Part shown: in pieces, positions 1-7,049 of the stretch | Layout of the letters: the number at the start of each line of letters is the position of its first letter | How positions within the stretch are numbered: position 1 is the first letter of the stretch | Origin: Paenibacillus_AK sp041641375 | GTDB taxonomy: Bacteria > Bacillota > Bacilli > Paenibacillales > YIM-B00363 | Direction: 5' to 3' | DNA: 34,653 nucleotides | NCBI GenBank assembly: GCA_041641375.1 | Contig: JBEPYM010000020.1 | Location: 1-34,653, forward strand | Translations under genes and position numbers: made by a program | Notes under the pieces: generated by a model | The model's input: only the letters and a program-made list of their open reading frames with translations | The model's database searches: none | What the model was told of the DNA's origin: nothing

Positions 1-126
1 GAGCTGAAGCAGGAAGTACCGGTGCTGAAGCAGGACGTGGCGGTGCTGAAGGAAGACGTATCCGAGCTGAAGCAGGATGTAACGGTGCTGAAGCAGGACG
101 TGGCGGTGCTGAAGGAAGACGTATCT
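1..126 (+). repeat. 63-bp tandem repeat (two copies plus remnant)
   Basis: Bases 1-63 and 64-126 are 60/63 identical, differing at repeat positions 15, 19 and 63. A third, quickly diverging remnant starts at 127 (GAGCTGAAGCAGGAT). Each unit encodes 21 residues, exactly three heptads, so copy-number change keeps both frame and coiled-coil register. The array continues beyond the left edge of the window. Confidence 0.85.
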
Positions 127-330
127 GAGCTGAAGCAGGATATGGGTCAAGTAAAATTGGCAGTTATGGAAACTGTGGATTCGGTAGCAAGAATGGAAGA
201 CGGACAGCAGCGACAAGGGCAAATCATCGAGCTGTTATCTGTGCGCTCCATTGAACACGAGGCATTCTTCAGGACCGCCACCAAGTCGACAGTTACACTC
301 GGTGCCGCTTGCGGTACTCGGACGGGTTAA
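1..330 (+). CDS. Heptad-repeat coiled-coil protein, 5'-truncated
   Basis: The reading frame is open from the first base, so the start lies outside the window. The visible 109 residues begin with seven-residue units of the type ELKQDVx/VLKQDVA/VLKEDVS, with hydrophobic V/L at heptad core positions and charged residues elsewhere, which is a textbook parallel coiled coil. A less repetitive segment (QVKLAVMETVDSVARMEDG) and a short tail with RSIEHEAFFR follow. Similar short coiled-coil proteins of unknown function are common in Paenibacillus (general knowledge). The stop at 328-330 lies inside the 3' end of the convergent AraC gene, a 38-bp overlap. The tail after EHEAFFR therefore follows codons of the opposite strand and may reflect a mutated original stop. 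No enzymatic motif is seen; cytoplasmic location is inferred from the absence of a signal or membrane segment in the visible part. Confidence 0.6.
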   Translation, partial: ELKQEVPVLKQDVAVLKEDVSELKQDVTVLKQDVAVLKEDVSELKQDMGQVKLAVMETVDSVARMEDGQQRQGQIIELLSVRSIEHEAFFRTATKSTVTLGAACGTRTG

Positions 331-1054
331 TGCCAGTGTGTGCTGTGAATGCCCGACTGAAGTAGAACCCGTTCTCATAACCGCAACGTCTTGCAATATC
401 GTCAAGCTTCAGGGTAGTATCGGCGAGCAGTCTGCAGGCATGATGCATCCGCAAGGTTGTAACGTATTCGAGCGGAGCGATGCGGAACGCAGCCCGGAAT
501 CTGCGTGTAAACTGCACCTGGCTAAGCCCGAGAGACTGGGCGATATCCTTCATTCGCACACCCTCGTAAGCTTGAGCTTTTAACTTCTGCGCAGCCTCTT
601 GCATATCAGCATCCGGAGCAGGCGCTTCGGATGCCCTCTGCAGGGGCTCGTTCGCATAGCGGAGCATATAGAGTATGTCGTTCAAAACATGTTCTTTGTA
701 TGCAGGATTCGACACAGTGGCAAGAAGCATCAAATTGTCCATATACCTTGTCTGGTTGACCGGCGTACATTTGCCGATCGGCCAATCCTCCACTCCCGCA
801 GACTCCGTATCGGCTTCAAACGCAACGAAATGAAAGGTCAGTGGCTTACCTTCCGTCCATCTCCAAAACCCGGTGTCCGGCGGACAAACGACAATATCGC
901 CAGCTTCCGCAAACTCCTCCCGATTACCGATGCGAAACCGGAATGCCCCCCGCTCAACCGCAAACATGACCCAATATGGGTACGTATCGGTCTCCAGCAA
1001 AAACTCGGTTTTTTCCTTCCAGAAATTATGGGTGACAAGCGTTGCCAGATCCAA
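293..1054 (-). CDS. AraC-family transcriptional regulator (cupin + HTH)
   Basis: A cytoplasmic one-component regulator, probably responding to a sugar or other small molecule. The N-terminal half has a cupin-like sensor fold (VERGAFRFRIG, then EAGDIVVCPPDTGFWRW). The last ~100 residues are the double HTH of AraC/XylS proteins: MKDIAQSLGLSQVQFTRRFR in the first helix pair and LDDIARRCGYENGFYFSRAF plus GINPSEYRK in the second. The frame extends to an ATG at 1121-1123, but that start has no ribosome site and abuts the presumed -10 (TACAAT, 1126-1131) of the divergent FAD gene. I prefer the TTG at 1052-1054, preceded by GGAGGG (1057-1062), although the spacing of 3 nt is short. The protein then begins LDLATLVTHNFW and has 253 residues. 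It is divergent from the FAD oxidoreductase, which it may control (inference). Confidence 0.85.
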   Translation of the reverse strand: MDLATLVTHNFWKEKTEFLLETDTYPYWVMFAVERGAFRFRIGNREEFAEAGDIVVCPPDTGFWRWTEGKPLTFHFVAFEADTESAGVEDWPIGKCTPVNQTRYMDNLMLLATVSNPAYKEHVLNDILYMLRYANEPLQRASEAPAPDADMQEAAQKLKAQAYEGVRMKDIAQSLGLSQVQFTRRFRAAFRIAPLEYVTTLRMHHACRLLADTTLKLDDIARRCGYENGFYFSRAFTAHTGINPSEYRKRHRV

Positions 1055-1161
1055 CACCCTCCAATAGTGAAATTTAAGATAAATCAATGATCGAACTGTG
1101 CATGTACTTCGCGTTATCGCCATTTTACAATGAAATTAAAGATAATGAAAGAGGCGATCTC

Positions 1162-3414
1162 ATGCGTAAGGAAACGGTGAAAACGGATATTACAGTAGTG
1201 GGCGGCGGTTTGGCGGGCGTGAATGCGGCCATTGCAGCTGCGCGTCTTGGTCGAACGGTGGCGCTTGTCAATAATCGACCGGTGCTGGGCGGCAATTCGA
1301 GCAGTGAGGTGCGGGTGTGGGTTTGCGGTGCGACGGCTCACGGCGTACATCGTTATGCGCGCGAAACCGGCATTATGGGGGAGTTGTTTGTCGAGAACCA
1401 ATACCGCAATCCCGAAGGGAACCCTTATTTATGGGATGTCACGGTGCTGGAAGCGGTCCGTGCCGAGCCGAACATTCAGCTGTTTCTGAATACGGACGTG
1501 CATGAGGTGGAGGCGGATGGAGAGGAGGACAATCGCGTGATCCGCTCCGTCACGGGCTGGATGATGGCGTCCGAGCGTGAAATCCGCTTTGAGAGCGAGG
1601 TGTTTCTGGACTGCACCGGGGACGGGCTCGTTGGATTCCTCGCCGGTGCGAAATACCGGATCGGACGCGAGGCGTTCTCCGAATTCCAGGAGCCGTGGGC
1701 TCCGGAGGTGGCCGACGACATTACGCTTGGCAGCACGCTGCTGTTCTATACGAAGGATGCCGGTCGCCCGGTCACCTTTATTCCTCCAAGCTTTGCGAAG
1801 GATATTACCCAGACGACAATTCCGATGAAAAGGGTCATCCGCAGCGGCGATTCCGGCTGCCACTACTGGTGGATCGAATGGGGCGGGGAGCTCGATACCG
1901 TACACGACAACGAGCGTATTCGCGACGAGCTGTGGGCGGTCATTTACGGAATCTGGGATTACATTAAAAATTCGGGCCAATTCGATGCGGCGAACATGGT
2001 GCTGGAATGGGTCGGCTCGATTCCCGGCAAACGGGAATACCGGCGATTTGTCGGTGATTATATGCTGAATCAGCATGATATCGTCGCACAGCGCGAATTC
2101 GCCGATCGCGTCGCTTTCGGCGGCTGGTCCATCGATCTGCATCCGCCGCAAGGCATGTATTCGACTGAGAGCGGCTCCAAGCATCTTCATATGGACGGCA
2201 ACTATCATATTCCGTTCCGTTCGCTGTATTCCGCCAATGTTCGCAATATGCTGATGGCGGGCCGCGATATTTCAGCTACACACGTCGCGTTCGGCACAAC
2301 TCGCGTTATGGCTACCTGTGCGGTTATAGGCGAGGCTGCCGGCACCGGCGCGGCGCTCTGCGCGCAGCTGCAAATTTCGCCGCGCGAGCTGCACGATTCG
2401 CATCTGGCGCTGCTGCAGCAAACGCTCGTCCGGCAGGATGCATCAGTACTGGGGCTGCGCGCGGACGATTCGCTTGATCACGCTCCCCGTGCCTCCGCGA
2501 TCCGGGCTTCGTCTTCCTTGCGGAATATCTCGGTGGAGCAATCCGCGGAGCGGCTTGCACTGACGCAGGACTTCGGCATTCTCCTGCCGGTAGAGCGGCT
2601 GCAGGGGATCGAGCTGCTGCTTGATCTGGATGCGACGGCAGTGCTAACGCTGGAGGTATGGAGCACCGGACGACCGGAAAATTACGTGCCGCATCAGCTT
2701 GAAGCCAGCGCGACGGTACGTGCTGAGGCAGGCGAGCGGCAATGGATCGCATTCCCGGCGGAATGGGCGCCGTCCGCGCCGCAGAACGCTTTCCTCGTGC
2801 TCAAGGCAGCCGAGCATGTGCATATTCATCTCTCGCACGAACCGCTAACAGGCGTGCTCTGCTTCAGCCGCGGAGAAGCGCCGCGCACGTCGAAGCATCT
2901 CGAGGCGCATGACGAGAGCCAGCCGGTCGTGCAGTGGAGCATGAAGAAGCTGGTGCGCAAGGCGGCTTGCATCCGCACTCATGCACCTACCGAAGCTTAT
3001 GCGCCGGAGCGTGCTGTCGACGGCATCCAGAGACCTTACGGCGGTCCGCATATGTGGGTGTCCGAGCCGATCGCCGCGAGCGAGCCGCAATGGCTGGAGC
3101 TTGCGTGGAACGAGCCGGTGATCGTAGCTCAAGTACATGTGATCTTTAACGACGATGTGAACGAAGACTTGATTAACCTGCATCATCACGAGACGCCGTT
3201 CCGCGTCATCCCGGAGCTGGTCCGCGATTATCGGATCGAGCTGGAGCAGCCGAACGGTGAATGGGTTGTCGTACAGCAAGTCACCGCCAACCGCAAGCGC
3301 AAGCAGGTGCATACGCTGGATCGCGCTGTGACGGCATGCCGCCTGCGCATCGTCGTGGAAGCGACGAACGGATGTCCGCGTGCGGAAATTGTTGCATTGA
3401 AGGTTTACGAATAG
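1162..3414 (+). CDS. FAD-dependent oxidoreductase with C-terminal discoidin-like domain
   Basis: 750 residues. The N-terminal dinucleotide-binding motif is plain: DITVVGGGLAGVNAAIAAARLG at residues 9-30, followed by NRPVLGGNSSSEVR, typical of the FAD_oxidored (PF12831-like) family. A second FAD-contact stretch (TRVMATCAVIGEAAGTGAAL) lies near residues 378-398. From about residue 595 there is a beta-rich carbohydrate-binding/discoidin-like domain (AVDGIQRPYGGPHMWVSE, then QWLELAWNEPVIVAQVHVIF). Family members often sit in polysaccharide-utilisation loci, but the substrate is unknown. Start choice: the ATG at 1162 has AGAGG seven bases upstream; the in-frame ATG at 1087 does not. A TACAAT -10 candidate lies at 1126-1131. 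There is no signal peptide, so it is cytoplasmic. The paralogue at 4574 shares the whole architecture. The redox role is certain only at the fold level; sugar oxidation is inferred from context. Confidence 0.85.
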   Translation: MRKETVKTDITVVGGGLAGVNAAIAAARLGRTVALVNNRPVLGGNSSSEVRVWVCGATAHGVHRYARETGIMGELFVENQYRNPEGNPYLWDVTVLEAVRAEPNIQLFLNTDVHEVEADGEEDNRVIRSVTGWMMASEREIRFESEVFLDCTGDGLVGFLAGAKYRIGREAFSEFQEPWAPEVADDITLGSTLLFYTKDAGRPVTFIPPSFAKDITQTTIPMKRVIRSGDSGCHYWWIEWGGELDTVHDNERIRDELWAVIYGIWDYIKNSGQFDAANMVLEWVGSIPGKREYRRFVGDYMLNQHDIVAQREFADRVAFGGWSIDLHPPQGMYSTESGSKHLHMDGNYHIPFRSLYSANVRNMLMAGRDISATHVAFGTTRVMATCAVIGEAAGTGAALCAQLQISPRELHDSHLALLQQTLVRQDASVLGLRADDSLDHAPRASAIRASSSLRNISVEQSAERLALTQDFGILLPVERLQGIELLLDLDATAVLTLEVWSTGRPENYVPHQLEASATVRAEAGERQWIAFPAEWAPSAPQNAFLVLKAAEHVHIHLSHEPLTGVLCFSRGEAPRTSKHLEAHDESQPVVQWSMKKLVRKAACIRTHAPTEAYAPERAVDGIQRPYGGPHMWVSEPIAASEPQWLELAWNEPVIVAQVHVIFNDDVNEDLINLHHHETPFRVIPELVRDYRIELEQPNGEWVVVQQVTANRKRKQVHTLDRAVTACRLRIVVEATNGCPRAEIVALKVYE

Positions 3415-3417
3415 TTC

Positions 3418-3446
3418 TTTACAAAGCTCGCTGCCCAACGTATAAT
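3418..3446 (+). promoter_or_regulatory. Sigma-A promoter of the lacI-type gene
   Basis: The -35 is TTTACA (3418-3423), the spacer 17 bp, and the -10 a consensus TATAAT (3441-3446). It starts four bases after the stop codon of the upstream FAD gene. The predicted +1 near 3453 falls at the edge of the palindromic operator at 3455-3466. Confidence 0.8.
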
Positions 3447-3454
3447 CAGGTTAA

Positions 3455-3466
3455 TTACACGTGTAA
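3455..3466. promoter_or_regulatory. LacI-type operator, perfect palindrome
   Basis: TTACACGTGTAA is a perfect 12-bp palindrome with the central CG typical of LacI/GalR operators. It covers the predicted transcription start of the lacI-type gene, so autorepression is the simplest reading. A near-copy lies upstream of the second FAD gene (4534-4547). Confidence 0.7.
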
Positions 3467-3498
3467 ACAAAATAGGCTCATGCAAGGAGACTTTCAGA

Positions 3499-4485
3499 TT
3501 GGCAACAAGAAAGCAAGTGGCCGAACGGGCAGGTGTGTCGGAAGCGGTCGTATCGTTCGTCGTGAACGGGAAGTCGAACGTCAAGGAAGAGACGAGGAGG
3601 CGCGTGCTGGCCGCCATCGAGGAACTCGGCTACCGGCCGAATCCGGTCGCGCGCAGTCTGAAGCTGCGCAAGTCGCAGCAAATTGCGGTGCTTGTCAATC
3701 ACATGGGCAATCCGTTCGAGATGGGCATCCTGCTCGGACTCGAGAGCGCATCGCGCCGAAGCGGATATTTCATGTTCGTACAGACGTATTCTGCAGATCG
3801 AGAGGCGGATTTGCCGCGGCTCCTGATCGGCAGGGTCGACGCGATCGTGCTTCTCGGACAAAGCCTGCGTGCTTCCACGTACCAGCAATTTCGTAAGGCG
3901 GGTATGCCGATTCTGAGCGTCACTACGCCGGCTGAGCGAATACCGGATATGCCCGTGATTGACGTTGACTGGCGGCGCGAGATGCACGAAATCGTTCATC
4001 AGCTGGAACGTTCCGGCCATCGGCACGTCGCCTTCATGACCCACAGCGACCCGAGGCATCCTTACCGGCATCGCTGCAAAGCATTCCTTGAGGCGGTGGC
4101 TGCTTCCGGCCTGACTTGCGGCGACCAACAAATCATTGCCGGCGAGGGGACGTTCGAGCGGGCGACGGAAGCGCTGCTGAGTGTGCTGCTGCAACAGCCG
4201 GCCTTCACGGCTATCGTATGCGCGAACGATTTGATGGCGATTGGTGCGCTTGACGCATGCAGGCGTCACGGTATCGATGTCCCGCGGCGGATGTCCGTGA
4301 TTGGCTGTGAGGACATACTCATGTCCTCGCAAACCTCGCCAGCCCTGACGGTCATGCATTACCCCCGCGAAGAAGTCGGACAGCTTGCGATGAACGCTTT
4401 GCTGAAGCTGCTCGACGGGGAGCCGCAGGAGGATATCATCCTGCAAGGCAAACTGCTGGCAAGAGATTCCCATCTCAACCGCTAG
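3499..4485 (+). CDS. LacI-family transcriptional repressor
   Basis: 328 residues, the usual LacI length. The HTH spans residues 1-25 (TRKQVAERAGVSEAVVSFVVNG), followed by the hinge (TRRRVLAAIEELGYRPNPVARSL) and a periplasmic-binding-protein-like effector domain from about 60 (IAVLVNHMGNPFEMGILLGLE) to FTAIVCANDLMAIGALDACRRHG and SVIGCEDI. TTG start at 3499 with AAGGAG nine bases upstream. Preceded by a consensus promoter and a palindromic operator, and followed by an intrinsic terminator, so it forms a monocistronic, probably autoregulated unit between the two FAD genes. The likely target besides itself is the downstream oxidoreductase, which has a matching operator. The effector is unknown but is expected to be a sugar or derivative from the family and from the neighbouring ABC importer. 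Confidence 0.92.
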   Translation: MATRKQVAERAGVSEAVVSFVVNGKSNVKEETRRRVLAAIEELGYRPNPVARSLKLRKSQQIAVLVNHMGNPFEMGILLGLESASRRSGYFMFVQTYSADREADLPRLLIGRVDAIVLLGQSLRASTYQQFRKAGMPILSVTTPAERIPDMPVIDVDWRREMHEIVHQLERSGHRHVAFMTHSDPRHPYRHRCKAFLEAVAASGLTCGDQQIIAGEGTFERATEALLSVLLQQPAFTAIVCANDLMAIGALDACRRHGIDVPRRMSVIGCEDILMSSQTSPALTVMHYPREEVGQLAMNALLKLLDGEPQEDIILQGKLLARDSHLNR

Positions 4486-4495
4486 GTAGCAATAC

Positions 4496-4526
4496 CCGGT
4501 TCCATGCTGAACCGGCTTCTTTTTTC
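4496..4526 (+). terminator. Intrinsic terminator of the lacI-type gene
   Basis: Stem CCGGTTC (4496-4502) / GAACCGG (4509-4515) with a 6-nt loop, followed by CTTCTTTTTT. It starts 11 bases after the stop codon. Confidence 0.8.
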
Positions 4527-4533
4527 AACAAAA

Positions 4534-4547
4534 TTAACACGTGTAAA
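4534..4547. promoter_or_regulatory. Second LacI-type operator
   Basis: TTAACACGTGTAAA shares ACACGTGTAAA with the operator at 3455-3466 and is palindromic except for one pair. It lies 27 bp before the start of the second FAD gene, just upstream of its ribosome site. I could not settle a promoter here: the region is squeezed between the terminator and the gene. Confidence 0.6.
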
Positions 4548-4573
4548 TAAAAGGTGATAAGGAGCGATCCGTG

Positions 4574-6899
4574 ATGATGAGGCAAAAAGTGGAGCATTAC
4601 GATATCGTCGTATGCGGCGGCGGACTGGCTGGCTTCTGTGCAGCAGTGGCTGCGGCGCGCAAGGGTGCCAAAGCATGCATTGTGCAGGATCGTCCGGTAT
4701 TCGGAGGCAACAGCTCCTCGGAAATACGCGTAACGACGCACGGGGCGGCGCAGTTCCATGTTTATGCGAGAGAGACGGGCATTCTTTCGGAGCTGCTGAT
4801 TGAAGAGCGCGCCCGCAATCATGAGGAAATTCTCGAGAACGGCGGCATGAACAGCGTCTGGGATATGGTGCTGTACGACATGGCGGTCAGCACGCCGAAT
4901 TTGACCGTCAGGCTGAATACCTCCATCCGCAGCGTGATCAAGGACGGCGAGCGCCGCATTCGCTCCGTCATCGGCTATGTGGCGAACGCGGAAACCGAGA
5001 TTGAATTTCAGGCCGAGACGTTTATCGATTGTACGGGCGACGGCGTAGTAGCTGATATGGCCGGCTGTGAATGGCGTATGGGCAGCGAGGGAAGAGACGA
5101 GTTCCAGGAGTCGCACGCGCCGTCGGTCGCCAGCGGCGATACGATGGGCAATTCGATCCATTTCCGCGCAGTCGATACCGGCAAGCCCGTCCCGTTCCAG
5201 CCTCCGGAATGGGCGGTCAAGCTGGACAACCCGGATTTCTTCTACAAGCAGGGAAGGGTGCCTTACGATATTCGGGGCGGCTACTGGTGGATCGAGATCG
5301 GGGTTCCCTGGCATACGATCTATGATGCGGAGGACATTCGTCATGAGCTGACCCGATATACGCTAGGGGTATGGGATTGGATCAAGAACCGGGACCCGCT
5401 AACGAAGGAGCTTGCCTCGACCTATGCGTTGGAGTGGATCGGGCAGGTGCCGGGCAAGCGGGAGAGCCGCCGCATCATGGGTCAATATTTCATGACCGAG
5501 CACGATCCGCTTAACCTGACGGTGTTCCCCGATGAAATTGCGTTCGGCGGCTGGTTCCTCGATCTCCATACACCGGGCGGCTTACTTGCCGGCACCAGCG
5601 AACCGCAGGCGGCGGCAGGCTACCATGTGAAGGCTGACGTCAAGAAATATTGCGGCCCTTATGGGATTCCGCTGCGAAGCCTGATTGCAAAGGACGTCGA
5701 CAACCTGATGATGGCAGGCCGCAACATTAGTGTGACTCATGTTGCGCTCGGTACGGTTCGCGTCATGGCGACAACGGCGCTGATGGGGCAGGCGGCCGGA
5801 ACGGCTGCGGCGCTAGCGCTGGTGAAGCATATTCCGATTGGCGACGTGCCGAAGACGTCGATTAGCGAGTTGCAGCAAACCTTGCTGCGCGACGGCTGCT
5901 TCCTTCCGAACTACCGGAATGAGGATTCGTCCGACCTGGCGCGGCAGGCGAATGTGACGGCAAGCAGCGAAGCGCTCAGCTACGGGGTCGGACCGGAGAG
6001 CAGAGGGAGCGGCGTCGATCTTCTGCGCGGCTGGGATCAGACACGTCCGCAACCACCGGCAGGCGAGCGCAAGCCCGCCGAGCAGCCGCTGAACGACCGC
6101 ACCGGCCAATGGATTGCAATCGGCTCAAGCGAACTGCGGAAGGTGGGCGTATGCCTCAGCAACCGGAGCGGCGTCGATCAAGTGGTGACGGCTGTGCTGC
6201 AGCGAGTTCGTCATATCTGGGATTACCGCTCGGATACGGGTGAGGAGCTCGCGCGTACGATACTGACCGTACCTCCGGGCGAGAGGCTCTGGGTGGACTG
6301 GGATATACAGCTGAAGGGAGTAGAGCCGTGCGGATATGCAAGAATCGACCTTCTGCCGAACGAGCAGCTGATCTGGCATCCGGCAGGAACGATTGAGNNN
6401 NNNNNNNGGTCATTGGTCCGGTTTTGAGGTGAGCGAAGGCAGGATGCGCGGTCGGAAGGGGTGTATGAGCTTCCGCATCGAGCCGCCACAGCCATGTTAC
6501 GGCGCTCATCACGCCAACAGCGGAGTAAGCCGCCCGCATGCGGATACGAATCTGTGGCGTTCGGACCCGAGACAGCCGCTGCCGCAATGGTTGCAGCTCG
6601 ATTGGGCGGAGGAACGCCGAATTGCTCAGGTGGAGCTTACTTTCCCGGGTCATCTCTTTCAGGAATACCATCACTATCCGCCGCTGTATCGCGATCCTCA
6701 GTGCCCGAAAGAATATGGAATTGAAGTTTGGCGCAACGGCCGCTGGGAGGAAGCGCATCGCGAACGCGGCAACTACCAGCGCCACCGGATTCATAAGCTG
6801 GCGGAGCCGGTGACGACCAGCCGCCTGAGGGTGGTCGTGCATGCGACGAATGGAGATCCGTCGGCGGCTGTCTACGAGATCCGCTGTTACAGTATGTAA
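4574..6899 (+). CDS. FAD-dependent oxidoreductase, paralogue of 1162-3414 (interrupted by assembly gap)
   Basis: Same architecture as the gene at 1162. FAD motif: YDIVVCGGGLAGFCAAVAA at residues 9-27, then RPVFGGNSSSEIR; distal FAD stretch TVRVMATTALMGQAAGTAAAL; C-terminal discoidin-like domain (PQWLQLDWAEERRIAQVELTF, then TSRLRVVVHATNGDPSAAV). Ten Ns at 6398-6407 separate the first 608 residues from the last 164. The two parts are in different frames and an in-frame join needs a multiple of 3, so the gap is mis-sized and the gene is probably intact. Aligned by eye with the paralogue, perhaps two dozen residues are missing. Start: AAGGAG (4559-4564) serves ATG 4574; GTG 4571 and ATG 4577 are alternatives. 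A LacI-type operator lies just upstream. Substrate unknown; carbohydrate-related role inferred. Confidence 0.85.
6398..6407. other. Assembly gap (10 N) inside FAD oxidoreductase
   Basis: Ten Ns. The upstream codon phase ends exactly at 6397 and the downstream phase begins exactly at 6408, so the true insert must be divisible by three and 10 is only a placeholder length. Confidence 0.95.
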
Positions 6900-6981
6900 A
6901 CATACAAGGGCGGAGCGCGTGCAGCAGAAATTATCAGGGTACAGCGAAAAAATGAGGATATGATTGGCGTGCGGTGAAAGG

Positions 6982-7010
6982 TTCATTTTTCCCCCGGAAC
7001 AAGGTATGAT
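6982..7010 (+). promoter_or_regulatory. Candidate sigma-A promoter of the membrane AraC-type sensor
   Basis: TTCATT (6982-6987), 17-bp spacer, TATGAT (7005-7010). It sits 40 bp before the start codon of the gene at 7050. Confidence 0.5.
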
Positions 7011-7013
7011 AGG

Positions 7014-7027
7014 AGAAAGCGCTTAAA
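7014..7027. promoter_or_regulatory. Cre-like (CcpA) element
   Basis: AGAAAGCGCTTAAA fits the catabolite-responsive consensus TGWAANCGNTNWCA at all but two positions and contains the palindrome AAGCGCTT. It lies directly at or after the predicted transcription start, where cre sites repress. Carbon catabolite repression of the sensor is inferred. Confidence 0.4.
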
Positions 7028-7049
7028 CACAGGGGGAGCACGCACAACG

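Noticed and set aside
1..126. Possible CRISPR or regulatory repeat array
   Set aside because: The repeats are directly adjacent, without unique spacers, and encode heptads in frame, so they are a coding tandem repeat.
1429..2208. 259-residue minus-strand frame
   Set aside because: It is the shadow of the first FAD oxidoreductase.
3478..4473. 331-residue minus-strand frame
   Set aside because: It is the shadow of the LacI-type gene, which has a consensus promoter, operator and terminator on the plus strand.
6892..6905. GTATGT-AA-ACATAC inverted repeat at the stop of the second FAD gene
   Set aside because: Too short and without a T-run to call a terminator; it does not match the LacI-type operator. 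Probably chance.
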